Shown in pieces: positions 52,225-59,770 of a stretch of 64,000 nucleotides of DNA. The position numbers were made by a program, and so were the translations under genes. The stretch lies in contig JAJPHD010000020.1 in assembly GCA_021325455.1 (NCBI GenBank), positions 55,020 through 119,019 on the forward strand, given 5' to 3'. Within the stretch, counting starts at the first letter, position 1, and every line of letters begins with the position of its first letter. Source of the stretch: Actinomycetota bacterium (lineage in GTDB: Bacteria; Actinomycetota; Acidimicrobiia; Acidimicrobiales; JAJPHD01). Under the pieces are notes generated by a model. That model had not been told where the DNA came from, made no database searches, and saw only the letters and a program-made list of their open reading frames with translations.

Positions 52225-53160
52225 CTACCGGTGGCGCAGCCTCACGTCGAGGGAGTCCCGCAGGGCGTCGCCGATGAAGTTGAACGCCACCACCGTCACC
52301 ACCAGAGTGGCGCCCACCGGGTAGACGAGCCACCAGTAACCGTCGTACAGGTAGTTGAGGCCGTCGGTGAGCATGCCCCCCCAGCTGGCGGCGGGGGGCG
52401 GCAGGCCCAGGCCGAGGAAGCTCAGGGTGGCAATGACCAGGATGGCGTCGGCCACCGTGAAGCTGGCGTTCACCACCACCACGCCGATGGCGTTGGGGAC
52501 TATGTGCCGCAGGACCGCCCGCCTCCGGTTGCCGCCCACCAGCTTGACGGCCTGGACGTACTCCCTCACCCGCAGGGACAGCGTCTCCCCCCGCACCAGG
52601 CGGGCCACGCCCAGCCAGGACAGAAGGGAGACCACCACGATGAGCAGGCCCAGGGTGGGCTTGAACACGTTGACCAGGATCAGGAGCAGCACGAGGGTCG
52701 GGATGGCGAGGAGGGCGTCCACGATCCTCATCATGAGGCCGTCCACGACCCCTCCCACGTAGCCGGACACCGCCCCGTACATGGTGCCGATGAAGGTCGA
52801 CACGATGGCCACGGCGAACCCCATCTCCAGGGAGTTCTGCCCCCCGACCATGAGCCGCCCGAGGACGTCGTAGCCCGCCCCCGTGGTCCCCAGCGGGTGG
52901 GCCAGGCTCGGGGGGAGGTCGCCGGCCAGGAGGTTGGTCGTGACCTGGTTGGTCCGGTAGACGAGGGGTCCCACGTAGCAGAACAGGACCATGAACACCA
53001 CGATCCCGAGGCCGGCGATGGCCAGGCGGTTCTCGGCAAAGGTCCTGACGCTGGCCCGCCAGATGCTGCCTGCCTCGCCGGAGGCTCCCAGGGGGCCGGG
53101 TTCAGGGACGGCAGCCGGCTCGGTCGCCGGCAAGGCCGCCGGCGACTGTCCCGGTACCAC
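52225..53160 (-). CDS. ABC transporter permease, DppC/OppC type
   Basis: 311 aa with an N-terminal cytoplasmic stretch (40 or so residues), then six membrane helices. Family features: LGTTGAGYDVLGRLMVGGQNSLEMG and the EAA loop RGETLSLRVREYVQAVKLVGG. Second permease of a peptide-uptake transporter; it follows the DppB-type gene by 19 bases. No DppD/DppF ATPases lie in this window. Confidence 0.92.
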   Translation of the reverse strand: MVPGQSPAALPATEPAAVPEPGPLGASGEAGSIWRASVRTFAENRLAIAGLGIVVFMVLFCYVGPLVYRTNQVTTNLLAGDLPPSLAHPLGTTGAGYDVLGRLMVGGQNSLEMGFAVAIVSTFIGTMYGAVSGYVGGVVDGLMMRIVDALLAIPTLVLLLILVNVFKPTLGLLIVVVSLLSWLGVARLVRGETLSLRVREYVQAVKLVGGNRRRAVLRHIVPNAIGVVVVNASFTVADAILVIATLSFLGLGLPPPAASWGGMLTDGLNYLYDGYWWLVYPVGATLVVTVVAFNFIGDALRDSLDVRLRHR

Positions 53161-53179
53161 CGTGGGGGCGTCGGGCGGC

Positions 53180-54127
53180 CTAGTCGTAGCGGATCCTCGG
53201 GTCCAAGGCGGCGTACACCACGTCGGCCAGGAGGTTGCCCACGACGGTGGCCACGCCCACGAAGAGGGCGAAGCCCATGAGCACGGGGTAGTCCTGCTTC
53301 AGGGCCGCGTCGAAGAACAGCAACCCCATCCCCGGGTAGTTGAAGACCTCCTCCACCACGATGGCCCCGGCCACGATGGCCGGCAGGGACAGGCCGAGAA
53401 GGGTGACGATGGGGATGAGCGAGTTGCGCAGCAGATGGCGCACCAGCACCGTCCATTCCGACAGTCCCTTGGCCCGGGCCGTGCGGATGTAGTCCTGGAC
53501 CAGGTTGTCCATGGCCGAGGAGCGCATGTAGCGGCTGAAGGCGGCGAAGCTCACCAGGGCCAGGCTTACCACGGGTAACACCAGGCCAGCCGGATGGCTG
53601 AGGATCCCCACCACCCCAATGGCCTGTGGCGCCTCAGGAGGAAGGATGTGGAACTGCACGGCGAAGGCGGCCAGCAGCAGGAAGGCCAGAAAGAAGGTGG
53701 GCATGGAGTAGAGGATGAAGGCCACCCCGGTGAGGGTGTAGTCACCGAGGCTGTTGCGCTTGACGGCCTGGTAGATGCCGAGCGGCACCCCCAGGGCCAG
53801 GGCCAGGGCCGTCGAGAACACGATCAGGACCAGGTCCTTGGGCAGGCGGTTGGCGATGAGGGAGGCCACCGTCTGGTCATTGGTGTAGGAGTAGCCCAGG
53901 TTCCCGTGGGCCACCCGGTTGACGTAGTCCAGGAACTGCTCGGGCAGCGGCAGGTTGAACCCGTTCACCTGGTTGAAATGGGCGATGGCGGCCGGCGTGG
54001 CCTGCGGCCCCAGGGCAGCTCGGGCCGGACTGCCGGGGAGGAGGTGGATGAGGATGAACGTGATGATGAGCACCCCCACCACCACCACCGCCGACTGCAC
54101 GATGCGACGGATGAGGAACGGGATCAC
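53180..54127 (-). CDS. ABC transporter permease, DppB/OppB type
   Basis: 315 aa with six membrane helices. N-terminal FLIRRIVQSAVVVVGVLIITF, then LIHLLPGSPARAALG, typical of DppB; the EAA loop is DYIRTARAKGLSEWTVLVRHLLRN. Lies 33 bases after the substrate-binding protein gene and before the DppC-type gene: binding protein-DppB-DppC order. Confidence 0.93.
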   Translation of the reverse strand: MIPFLIRRIVQSAVVVVGVLIITFILIHLLPGSPARAALGPQATPAAIAHFNQVNGFNLPLPEQFLDYVNRVAHGNLGYSYTNDQTVASLIANRLPKDLVLIVFSTALALALGVPLGIYQAVKRNSLGDYTLTGVAFILYSMPTFFLAFLLLAAFAVQFHILPPEAPQAIGVVGILSHPAGLVLPVVSLALVSFAAFSRYMRSSAMDNLVQDYIRTARAKGLSEWTVLVRHLLRNSLIPIVTLLGLSLPAIVAGAIVVEEVFNYPGMGLLFFDAALKQDYPVLMGFALFVGVATVVGNLLADVVYAALDPRIRYD

Positions 54128-54160
54128 GGTCGAAGGGGCGGATAGGGGCTCTTCTGCTGG

Positions 54161-56002
54161 CTAGCCCTTGGTGAGGTACCAGTCCTCCGGGTTCACGGTC
54201 CCGAACGGGTTGACCGGAGCCACCCCGTGCACGGTCGACTTGTAGACGACGAGGCTGGCACCGCTCGGAGTCCACAGCAAGGGCAGCTGCTTGGCGATGT
54301 AGTCCTCGTAGGCGAAGACCGCCTTGGGGTTGCCCGAGTGCAGGGCCGCCCGGATGAGGCTGTTGGCCTTGGCGCTCACATAGCCCCCGGTGTTGGGTGG
54401 CGTGGAGGCGAACAGGAGGGGCTCCACGGGGTCCATGCCGAACACCCATCCACCCCAGTCCACCATCTGCCACTTGCAGTTCTGGGAGCTGGGCTGCTTG
54501 GGGTTGCAGGGCCCGCTGGCCTGGGAGACCACGGTGTTGAAGGGCTCGCCCTTCAGGTTGATCTTGATCCCGTCCTGGGCCATGGCCGACTGGACGGCCT
54601 GGAACTCCAGGTCGGCGCTGGCCCCGCCCGAGGCGTAGAGAAGGGTGAACTCGAGCTTCTCGCCCTTGGTGATCCCCTTGCCGCACTGGCCGGCGCCCGT
54701 CCCGGGCTTGGCGCAGGTGTCCACTCCCTGGGGGCTCACCGTCCAGCCGTGGCTGGTGAGCAGGGCCTTGGCCTTGGACGGGCTGTACGGGTAGGGACCG
54801 CCGCTCTTCTCCAGGGGTGAGATGTAGGGGTTGGGCGGCTCCAGGGGCACGGGCCCGGCGCCTATGACGGCATAGCCGCCGTAGGCCTTCTTGACTATGA
54901 CCTGCTGGGGGATCAGCTCCTGCATGGCTTGGCGGATGTAGAGCTGGGAGAGCATCGGCCCCACCTGCACGTTGGGAAGGTTGGGCACGATGAAGTCGAT
55001 GTGGAGCGGGTAGCTGCTCACCACCTTGTACCCCTGGCTGCGCAGGGCAGGGAGCTGCTTGAGGTCGTTGGAGGGCACGTAACCCACGTCAACCTGGCCC
55101 GCCTTCAGCACGTTGAACTCGGCGGTGTCGGTGGTGAACGGCAGCATCTGGAACTGGGAGATGACCGGCTTGTCGGGGCCCGAGTACGCCTTGTTGGGAA
55201 CGAACACGGCATGGCCGTTGGCCTGGAAGGACTGCAGCTTCCAGGGCCCGTCCACCACCTTCCAGAGGGGGTTGCTGTCAAAGGTGGACAGCTGACCACC
55301 CTCCTTGGACAGGAAGGCCCACACCTTTTTGGCCCCGGCAGTGGTCATGTCGTAGTTGCCGACCTTGCCGCTGGCCGAGGTCTTGTCCCAGACCTTCTGG
55401 GGCAGGGGGATGATGGTGGCCAGCTGGTTCCCCGTGTAGTAGCTGGGGTTGTAGGGCTGGGTCAGCTGCAGCACGAAGGTGTGCTCGTTCTTGATGGTGA
55501 AGCTCTTCACGTTGTCGGGGAACAAGCCGCTGCTGTACTGGCTCCAAGAGGACTTGTTGGCCTTCACCAGGTTGAAGAAGAACTGGACGTCGCGGGTGGT
55601 GATGGGGTCCCCATTGGACCACTTCCAGTCCTTGAGGGTGATCGTCACCGTCTTGTCGCCGTTGGAGTAGACGATCGACTGGTAGAGGCTCTTGCGCTTG
55701 TCGATCAGGTCACGACCCTTGTAGCCACCGTAGATCAGGCCCCGGTACATGAGCCCGGTGAACTGGGAGTTCACCACGAGGTTGGTGGCGCCCGTGGTGA
55801 GAGGGAAGATGTAGTTGGGGGTGGTGCCCGAGGACTCGGCCCAGGTCACTGTGCCCCCCTTGACCTTGGGCCCGGCCGAGGACGTTGACGAGCTGGCCGA
55901 CGACCCGCCCCCGCCGCAGGCGGCCAGGAGCAAGGCGGCAGCCCCAACGGTGCACAGCCCTCCCAGAGCCCGGCGTACCAGTCCTCTCCCCACTGCCTTC
56001 AT
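54161..56002 (-). CDS. ABC-transporter substrate-binding lipoprotein (SBP5), paralogue 3, with permeases
   Basis: 613 aa. Signal peptide with lipobox LLAAC at about residue 29, Ser-rich linker, then SBP5 domain (GGTVTWAESSG, YIFPLTTGATN, ITTRDVQFFFNLVKAN, GLFPDNVKSF). First gene of the peptide-uptake operon with DppB- and DppC-type permeases. GAGGAGG 9 bases before the ATG is a strong ribosome-binding site. It shares YIFPL and PDNV motifs with the two orphan lipoproteins in the window. A perfect 7-bp inverted repeat lies just upstream at 56020-56044. Confidence 0.92.
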   Translation of the reverse strand: MKAVGRGLVRRALGGLCTVGAAALLLAACGGGGSSASSSTSSAGPKVKGGTVTWAESSGTTPNYIFPLTTGATNLVVNSQFTGLMYRGLIYGGYKGRDLIDKRKSLYQSIVYSNGDKTVTITLKDWKWSNGDPITTRDVQFFFNLVKANKSSWSQYSSGLFPDNVKSFTIKNEHTFVLQLTQPYNPSYYTGNQLATIIPLPQKVWDKTSASGKVGNYDMTTAGAKKVWAFLSKEGGQLSTFDSNPLWKVVDGPWKLQSFQANGHAVFVPNKAYSGPDKPVISQFQMLPFTTDTAEFNVLKAGQVDVGYVPSNDLKQLPALRSQGYKVVSSYPLHIDFIVPNLPNVQVGPMLSQLYIRQAMQELIPQQVIVKKAYGGYAVIGAGPVPLEPPNPYISPLEKSGGPYPYSPSKAKALLTSHGWTVSPQGVDTCAKPGTGAGQCGKGITKGEKLEFTLLYASGGASADLEFQAVQSAMAQDGIKINLKGEPFNTVVSQASGPCNPKQPSSQNCKWQMVDWGGWVFGMDPVEPLLFASTPPNTGGYVSAKANSLIRAALHSGNPKAVFAYEDYIAKQLPLLWTPSGASLVVYKSTVHGVAPVNPFGTVNPEDWYLTKG

Positions 56003-56019
56003 GAGCCGCGCCTCCTCGG

Positions 56020-56044
56020 AGCGGTCTGTTGCTGGTTGACCGCT
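56020..56044 (-). promoter_or_regulatory. Inverted repeat in leader of peptide-uptake operon
   Basis: AGCGGTC (56020-56026) and GACCGCT (56038-56044) form a perfect 7-bp inverted repeat with an 11-base spacer, 18-42 bases upstream of the lipoprotein start and just outside its ribosome-binding site. It could be an operator or an RNA hairpin near the ribosome-binding site. No U-run follows, so it is not a standard terminator. Confidence 0.4.
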
Positions 56045-56083
56045 GCCGGCGCAGCATAGTGCAAAGCAACAAGGGGGGGAAGG

Positions 56084-57544
56084 TCATCCGCCGGCCGGCG
56101 GCTGCTCGGCCCGGTAGCCCTCGCCGCCCAGGGGCAGCCTCACCCAGAACGCCGCCCCCCCTCCCGGTCTCGAGCCCGCGCCCACCGAGCCCCCGTGGGC
56201 GGACACGATGCCCGCCACGATGGCCAGCCCGAGGCCGGCTCCGCCGTGCCGGCGGGCGCGGGACTGGTCCGGCCGGTAGAAGCGCTCGAAGACCCGGCCG
56301 GCCTGGCCCGGGGGGAGGCCAGGGCCGTCGTCCGAGACGGTGACCACGGCCTGCCCCTCCTCCTGGCTCACCCGTACCCAGGCCCTGGTGCCCGGCGGGG
56401 TGTGCGCCCTCACGTTGGCGAGCAGGTTGTCGAGCACCTGGCGCAGCCTGGCCCTGTCGCCCATCACCTCCACCGGCTGGGTCGCCTCCAAGGTGACGGG
56501 CCAGGCCGGCCCGACGGTGCGGGCAGCCTCAGCCGCGGCGGCAGACAGGCTCACCAGCTCCACCGGCTCCCTCTCCAGCGGCCTCCCCTCGTCGAGGCGG
56601 GCCAGGAGCAGCAGGTCCTCGACCAGGCCCGTCATGCGGCCGGCCTCGGACCGGATCCCGGCCATGGCCCGGCCCAGGTCCTCGGGACGTCGGTCCGCGC
56701 CCCGGTGGAACAGCTCGGCATAGGCGGAGACCGCCGCCAGGGGGGTGCGCAGCTCATGGGAGGCGTCCGCCACGAAGCGTCGCAGGCGCTCCTCGGAGGA
56801 CCTGAGGGCGGCCTCGGTGGCATCCCGTTGGGCGAAGGCCTCCTCGATGCGGTCCAGCATGGTGTTGAAGGCGCGGGCCAGGCTCCCCACCTCGGTCCGG
56901 GCCTCGCTGCCGGGCACCCTGGGCTGCAGGTCACCGCCGGCGATGACCCCGGCCGTGGCCTCCACCTCCCGGAGGGGACGGAGCCCCCTGCGCACCAGCA
57001 CCCAGCCGAGGGCCAGGGCCACGCCCAGGGCGAAGGCCGCCACGACCCCTTCGACGATGGCCAGCCGGTGCAGGGTCGTCTCCTCCTCCCCCAGGGGGAG
57101 GGCCAGGACGAGCAGGTCCCCCTGCCCCAGGTCCGAGGCGCGCACCCGGAAGGCGGGGCCGCCGGGCGTGGCCGAGGAGGTGGTGAAGAAGACGTGGGGT
57201 TCGCCCACCCCGGGGCTCCGGGATGGGATGGAGATGCGGGCCGGCAGGGCTGGCTGCCAGGCCCTGCCGGCCACGATGGCGGGCATGGGCCCACCCACGA
57301 CCTGCCCCCCGGTGGTGCGGACCTCGGCAAAGGCACCGGGGGCAACCTGCTCCACGGTCCTGAACCCAACCGGCTGCCCGCTCCTCAGGGCGGCCTCGAG
57401 GGGGACGTGGTCGTTCTCGAGGGTCTGGTCCACCTGGGCGTTGAGGTAGGAGCGCAGGGAGGAGTAGGTGGCCACGCCCGCCAGCACCAGGGCCACCAGG
57501 GCTGCCGCCCCCACGGCAAGGAGCAGGCGGGTCCTGAGCGACAC
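56084..57544 (-). CDS. Sensor histidine kinase (PhoR-like)
   Basis: 486 aa. Membrane helix at about 8-28, an extracytoplasmic sensor region, second helix at about 165-187, HAMP, then HisKA with phospho-acceptor His in ASHELRTPLAAVSAYAELF, N-box LDNLLANVRAHTPPG, G1 DDGPGLPPG and G2 GGAGLGLAIVAGIVSAHGG. It follows the response regulator gene directly (the coding regions abut), so they form a two-component pair. By the regulator's family and the site upstream of it, a PhoR-like role is likely; the signal is unknown. Confidence 0.92.
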   Translation of the reverse strand: MSLRTRLLLAVGAAALVALVLAGVATYSSLRSYLNAQVDQTLENDHVPLEAALRSGQPVGFRTVEQVAPGAFAEVRTTGGQVVGGPMPAIVAGRAWQPALPARISIPSRSPGVGEPHVFFTTSSATPGGPAFRVRASDLGQGDLLVLALPLGEEETTLHRLAIVEGVVAAFALGVALALGWVLVRRGLRPLREVEATAGVIAGGDLQPRVPGSEARTEVGSLARAFNTMLDRIEEAFAQRDATEAALRSSEERLRRFVADASHELRTPLAAVSAYAELFHRGADRRPEDLGRAMAGIRSEAGRMTGLVEDLLLLARLDEGRPLEREPVELVSLSAAAAEAARTVGPAWPVTLEATQPVEVMGDRARLRQVLDNLLANVRAHTPPGTRAWVRVSQEEGQAVVTVSDDGPGLPPGQAGRVFERFYRPDQSRARRHGGAGLGLAIVAGIVSAHGGSVGAGSRPGGGAAFWVRLPLGGEGYRAEQPPAGG

Positions 57545-58246
57545 CTAGGCCTTGGGCTCCCTCAGGCTGTAGCCCACCAGCCGGATGGTGTGGATGAGCG
57601 GAGGACCGAGGCGGTCGAGCTTGCGCCGCAGGTAGCTCACGTAGGTCTCCACCACGTTCGAGTCCCCCCCGAAGTCGTAGTGCCACACGTGATCGAGGAT
57701 CTGTGACTTGGAGAGGACCCGCCTGGGGTTGAGGAGGAAGAAGCGCAGCAGTGAGAACTCCGTCGCCGTCAGCTCCACGGGCTGGCCGGCCCGCCACACC
57801 TCATGGCTGTCCTCGTCCATCTCGAGGTCGGCGAAATGCAGCCTGGCACCCCTGCCCTCCCCGTCCCCCTGGGTCCGCCGCAGTATGGCCCGGGCCCTGG
57901 CGACCACCTCGGCCAGGGAGAAGGGCTTGGTCACATAGTCGTCCCCTCCCACCGTGAGGCCGGCCACCTTGTCCTCCACGGCGTCCTTGGCCGTGAGGAA
58001 GAGCACGGGGGCCTTGATCCCGTCGGCCCGGAGGCGCCTGGTCACTTCCAGGCCGTCCAGGTCGGGCAGCATGATGTCGAGCACGATCAGGTCAGGGGGG
58101 GCCTCCTGCGCCGACGACAGGGCGGAGCGGCCCGTGGTCGCCTCGCGGACCTCGAACCCCTCGTAGCGGAACGTGGTCGCCACGGCGTCCACGATCGCCG
58201 GTTCGTCGTCCACCACCAGGACCTGCAAGCGAGCCGCCTCCGACAC
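57545..58246 (-). CDS. OmpR-family response regulator, PhoP-like
   Basis: 233 aa. Receiver domain with VLVVDDEPAIVDAV, phospho-acceptor Asp in LIVLDIMLPDLDGL, FLTAKDAVEDKVAGLTVGG and the Lys in YVTKPFS. C-terminal winged helix with TATEFSLLRFFLLNP and recognition region GGDSNVVETYVSYLRRKL, close to M. tuberculosis PhoP as I remember it. GTG at 58246 is preferred because AGGAGG lies 8 bases upstream; the longer reading to 58564 lies partly in the phosphotransferase gene. A TCACAGC direct repeat upstream suggests autoregulation. Confidence 0.92.
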   Translation of the reverse strand: MSEAARLQVLVVDDEPAIVDAVATTFRYEGFEVREATTGRSALSSAQEAPPDLIVLDIMLPDLDGLEVTRRLRADGIKAPVLFLTAKDAVEDKVAGLTVGGDDYVTKPFSLAEVVARARAILRRTQGDGEGRGARLHFADLEMDEDSHEVWRAGQPVELTATEFSLLRFFLLNPRRVLSKSQILDHVWHYDFGGDSNVVETYVSYLRRKLDRLGPPLIHTIRLVGYSLREPKA

Positions 58247-58306
58247 GGCCACCACCTCCTGCCTGCACAGCTTGGCAGCCCGGGATGGGCTGCGGCTGGG
58301 GAAGGG

Positions 58307-58324
58307 CTGTGAGCGGGCTGTGAA
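58307..58324 (-). promoter_or_regulatory. PhoP-type box, TCACAGC-N4-TCACAGC
   Basis: Read on the minus strand: TCACAGC, four bases (CCGC), TCACAGC, an 11-base period direct repeat. This equals the consensus published for M. tuberculosis PhoP. It lies 61-78 bases upstream of the response regulator start and after the stop of the phosphotransferase gene, the expected place for an autoregulatory site. Confidence 0.75.
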
Positions 58325-58340
58325 GCCCACCCAGGTCGGG

Positions 58341-59111
58341 TCAGGGCCCCAGCACCCAGAGGAGGCGGTAGTACCTGGTCCGGTCGGGGTCAGGATCGAT
58401 GCCGTAGGCGTCCAGGAGGAGACCCTCCCACCCGGGCCCGTAGTTCCACTCCGTGCTCCACGTAGCCACGGCCAGGTCGGCCCAGCGGTCGCCCACCCCC
58501 AGGTCCCCCAGGTCCACGTGGCCCGTCCAGCGCCCGTCGTCACCGAGGAGGGTGTTGGGGGCACAACTGTCCCCGTGACAGACCACCAGCCGGTCCACGG
58601 GAGGAGGCTCGGCCACCAGGGCCAGCGCCTCCTCGACCCCCAGGTCGAAGTGGTGGCGCCAGCTACCCGGGTCGATCAGGCCCCGCTCGGCTCGCCGCTG
58701 GGCATCGGCCACCCGGTCCTGCGCCGTCCACGAGAAGGGGCACCGCTCGACGGGGAGGGCCTCGTGCAGCGCCCGCAGCCCCTCCCCGATGGCCCTCACC
58801 GCCACGGCCGGCTCCGCCTTCCAGCGGCTCGCCACCGCGCTCTGGCCGGGGAGGGCGGTGGTGGCCATCCATGACCCCGTCTCGTCCCTGCCTAGGCCGA
58901 TGGGCAAGGGGACGGCCGTGAACGGAGCCGCCCACACCATCCGCCGGGCCTCGGCCTCGAGGTCGATCCCACTGCTCCGGGGGCCCCACTTGACGAAGCA
59001 GCGGCCCGGCCCGGCGCCCACCTCGAAGGTGAGCCCGCCCACCTCGTTCTCCCAGGCCAGCCGGACCGGCCGCTCGCCGGCGAAGGCGGCTACGGCCGGC
59101 GGGACCACCAC
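58341..59111 (-). CDS. APH(3')-like aminoglycoside phosphotransferase family protein
   Basis: 256 aa kinase-fold protein. The catalytic loop VCHGDSCAPNTLL (Asp and Asn) and metal motif HVDLGDLGVGDRWADLA match the APH(3') subfamily; the N-terminal lobe has GRCFVKWGP with the ATP-binding Lys. The length is close to that of known APH(3') enzymes (about 260-270 aa). It could phosphorylate an aminoglycoside or another small molecule; resistance is not proven. It is upstream of the PhoP-like operon on the same strand but separated by the PhoP-type box. Confidence 0.83.
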   Translation of the reverse strand: MVVPPAVAAFAGERPVRLAWENEVGGLTFEVGAGPGRCFVKWGPRSSGIDLEAEARRMVWAAPFTAVPLPIGLGRDETGSWMATTALPGQSAVASRWKAEPAVAVRAIGEGLRALHEALPVERCPFSWTAQDRVADAQRRAERGLIDPGSWRHHFDLGVEEALALVAEPPPVDRLVVCHGDSCAPNTLLGDDGRWTGHVDLGDLGVGDRWADLAVATWSTEWNYGPGWEGLLLDAYGIDPDPDRTRYYRLLWVLGP

Positions 59112-59187
59112 CCAGCGCAGGCTACGGGGACCGGCCTTCCCGTCGGCGCCGGTGACTACCGCCCCGAGCCGTGACCTGTCGCCAGGG

Positions 59188-59622
59188 GTGGAGGTGATCG
59201 CGCTACTCGCGAAACACGACCTGCATCCACACCTTCAAGCTGCTCTCAACGGGCGCGGCGACGACCAGGCTCAATCCCAACCCGCACGATCTATCCAGCG
59301 GCAACGCCGTCTGTCGCAAGATCAGACGCTCACACTTGCCAAGCATTACGAGGCTGGATCGACTGTGCGCGACCTCGCCCAGACGTTCGGAGCACACCGC
59401 ACGACGGTTCTCGCCCACCTTGAACGGCAGGGCATCGACCGTAGGAGGTGTGTCCGGCGACTCACCGATGCGGAGATCGAGACAGCAGCCAGCTTCTACA
59501 GGGATGCCCACTCGCTGAAAACCACCGCTATCCAATTTGCCGTCGATGCCGAAACTCTTCGTCGGGAGTTCAGGAAAGCTGGCGTGGATGTTCGTCCTCG
59601 CAGAGGATGGGACAAGCGTTAA
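59188..59622 (+). CDS. HTH protein, possible recombinase C-terminal remnant
   Basis: About 144 aa from GTG 59188. It begins VEVIALLAKHDLHPHLQAAL and carries two helix-turn-helix-like units: RRLSQDQTLTLAKHYEAGST followed by VRDLAQTFGAHRTTVLAHL, and a later RRLTDAEIETAASFYRDAHS. This resembles the C-terminal tail of actinobacterial serine recombinases, of which the catalytic and zinc-ribbon parts are missing. The frame continues upstream without stop but antisense to the phosphotransferase gene. Either a free-standing small DNA-binding protein or a decayed integrase end. It marks the point where base composition changes. Confidence 0.5.
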   Translation: MEVIALLAKHDLHPHLQAALNGRGDDQAQSQPARSIQRQRRLSQDQTLTLAKHYEAGSTVRDLAQTFGAHRTTVLAHLERQGIDRRRCVRRLTDAEIETAASFYRDAHSLKTTAIQFAVDAETLRREFRKAGVDVRPRRGWDKR

Positions 59623-59770
59623 GAAACTAGTAAACCTTTATCGTGGCGGTCTTGGATCGTCGTAATCGAGCAAACATACTAGCGGCCGCAGAAGACCTCA
59701 CTAGTGAGTTCGTTTTACTTTGCCTAACCGGCATTCCATACATATCAATTCCAGACTTTAACTATTCAAG

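Noticed and set aside
59697..59708. Perfect 12-bp palindrome CTCACTAGTGAG followed by a T-rich stretch
   Set aside because: No loop and only six base pairs, so not a terminator; could be a chance palindrome or an operator, with no supporting context.
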